The position numbers were made by a program, and so were the translations under genes. Shown one piece after another: positions 21,495 through 22,317 of a stretch of 22,317 nucleotides of DNA. The stretch is from Chloroflexota bacterium. GTDB lineage: Bacteria; Chloroflexota; Dehalococcoidia; JACQGW01. A model generated the notes under the pieces. The model searched no databases and had not been told where the DNA came from. It was given only the letters and a program-made list of their open reading frames with translations. The stretch is taken from positions 1-22,317 of the forward strand of contig JACQGW010000080.1 of NCBI GenBank assembly GCA_016199325.1, written 5' to 3'. Within the stretch, counting starts at the first letter, position 1; each line of letters opens with the position of its first letter.

Positions 21495-22317
21495 ATGCAC
21501 CGATTGGTTGACGCATTTGCCTGGTGGCTGACCGTCGAGGTCGTCGGCCTCGCCGCCCTGCCGCTCACGGCGCTGCTCCTCCATCGCCTCCCCGACCGCG
21601 GCTTCGCCTTTGCTCGGCCGGTCGGGCTGCTGGTCGTCGGCTACGGCGTCTGGATCGCCGCGACATTGCGCCTCCTGCCAAACGGGCGCGGGAGCGCTAT
21701 CCTGCTCCTGGTTGGCCTCGGCGTGCTGGGCCTCGTGCTGGTCGCCCGCCGGCAGGAGGAGTGGACGGACCTGGTCCGGACGCGCTGGCGCGCCCTCCTG
21801 GGCGTCGAGGTGATCTTTCTGGCGGCGTTCGCGCTGATGGCCGTCATCCGGGCCTTCAACGCCGAGATCGCCGGCACCGAGAAGCCGATGGACCTGGCCT
21901 TCGTCAACGCCATCCTCCGGAGCGATTTCTTTCCGCCGCACGATCCCTGGCTGGCCGGCCATAGCATCAGCTACTACTACTTTGGTCACACCATCGTCGC
22001 CACCCTCGTCGCGCTGAGTGGGGTGCCCTCGGCGGTCGGCTTCAACCTGGCGCTGGCCACCTTCTTCGGCCTGGCCGTGACCGGCGCCTACGCGCTCGGG
22101 AGCGCGCTCGTCTCGCCCGCCGCCGTTCCAGCCGGCGCCCTCGAACCTGCCGAGCCGCCTCCACCGGCGCGGACCCCCGCGCTGGCAGCCGCCCGGCCCT
22201 CAGGCGAGCCCGCCGGGTCGCCGAAGCGGCCGACCGGACGCCGCGGCAGCGCGGTGACCTGGCACGGGCCTGACGCCCTCACCCCCGGCCCCTCTCCCGC
22301 GCACGGGAGAGGGGGGA
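21495..22317 (+). CDS. DUF2298 / Chlor_Arch_YYY-type multi-pass membrane protein (partial, 3' end off the right edge)
   Basis: At least 274 codons, open to the edge. N-terminal helices (FAWWLTVEVVGLAALPLTALLLHRL, VGLLVVGYGVWIAATLRLL) and the hallmark block EKPMDLAFVNAILRSDFFPPHDPWLAGHSISYYYFGH identify this family of large membrane proteins common in Chloroflexota and some archaea, probably glycosyltransferase-like. GGAGGG touches the ATG at 21495, so a TTG at 21504 (9 nt spacing) may be the real start. A Pro/Ala-rich loop at the 3' side contains the palindromic dispersed repeat. Confidence 0.85.
   Translation, partial: MHRLVDAFAWWLTVEVVGLAALPLTALLLHRLPDRGFAFARPVGLLVVGYGVWIAATLRLLPNGRGSAILLLVGLGVLGLVLVARRQEEWTDLVRTRWRALLGVEVIFLAAFALMAVIRAFNAEIAGTEKPMDLAFVNAILRSDFFPPHDPWLAGHSISYYYFGHTIVATLVALSGVPSAVGFNLALATFFGLAVTGAYALGSALVSPAAVPAGALEPAEPPPPARTPALAAARPSGEPAGSPKRPTGRRGSAVTWHGPDALTPGPSPAHGRGG
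22276..22317. repeat. Palindromic dispersed repeat inside the membrane-protein ORF
   Basis: CCTCACCCCCGGCCCC leads into CCCCTCTCCCG-CGCA-CGGGAGAGGGG (22289-22314), an 11-bp perfect stem. I recognise this as a palindromic intergenic repeat type frequent in GC-rich bacterial genomes. Here it is translated in frame (LTPGPSPAHGRG), or it marks where the gene has been interrupted. Confidence 0.6.

Noticed and set aside
20535..21989. 484-codon minus-strand open frame opposite ftsY
   Set aside because: Shadow of ftsY and the membrane protein; low-complexity product.

Overview
The window reads as a chromosomal segment of a high-GC bacterium, most likely a Chloroflexota member near Thermomicrobia/Sphaerobacter. 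The grounds are a terminal DUF2298/'Chlor_Arch_YYY'-type membrane protein next to ftsY, many GTG starts, and a palindromic dispersed repeat at the right edge whose translation (LTPGPSPAHGRG) I associate with such genomes. The genus is inference; no 16S or marker phylogeny is available here.

Left host flank (1-4972): a partial minus-strand sensor protein (zinc-finger N-terminus, two membrane segments, two GAF domains, start of a PAS domain), a CvpA-CAP fusion, and an AspT/YidE-type transporter with RCK_C domains.

Integrated element (about 5027-16368, 11.3 kb): a 55-bp direct repeat flanks a mobile element inserted in a tRNA-Arg(TCG) gene. The right copy restores an intact tRNA; the left copy carries the displaced 3' part of the host tRNA and abuts the start codon of the transporter. 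The element encodes a zinc-ribbon cargo-like protein at its left end, divergent promoters, an Xis/MerR-like HTH protein, a small acidic protein, a CHC2-like primase zinc protein, and a 1248-residue fusion of an AAA/VirE-like ATPase, a DnaQ-type exonuclease and a family-A DNA polymerase. These are followed by a small zinc-ribbon protein, a TerS-like protein, and a large terminase split into ATPase and nuclease polypeptides. A largely non-coding, structure-rich stretch of about 760 bp comes next, then two small minus-strand genes (one a SWIM zinc finger), a second Xis-like protein and a tyrosine integrase. I see no capsid, portal or tail gene. The simplest reading is a self-replicating, terminase-encoding satellite or integrative element that would need a helper's virion. 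Inside the polymerase ORF, between the ATPase and exonuclease modules, sits an array of an 8-bp repeat in both orientations and in different reading frames. It looks like a replication origin embedded in the coding region, as in phage lambda O.

Right host flank (16399-22317): tRNA-Arg and tRNA-His in tandem with a clear promoter, a membrane-anchored M28/glutaminyl-cyclase-like enzyme, two overlapping genes of unknown function, a VOC protein, and a peroxiredoxin-like protein. The last is interrupted by one in-frame TGA exactly at the peroxidatic cysteine position and followed by a SECIS-like hairpin: a strong candidate selenoprotein fused to a DsbD N-terminal-like domain. Then come ftsY and the partial DUF2298-like membrane protein.

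The two most notable signals are the terminase-bearing, polymerase-encoding tRNA-integrated element with its intragenic repeat array, and the probable selenocysteine redoxin-DsbD fusion.
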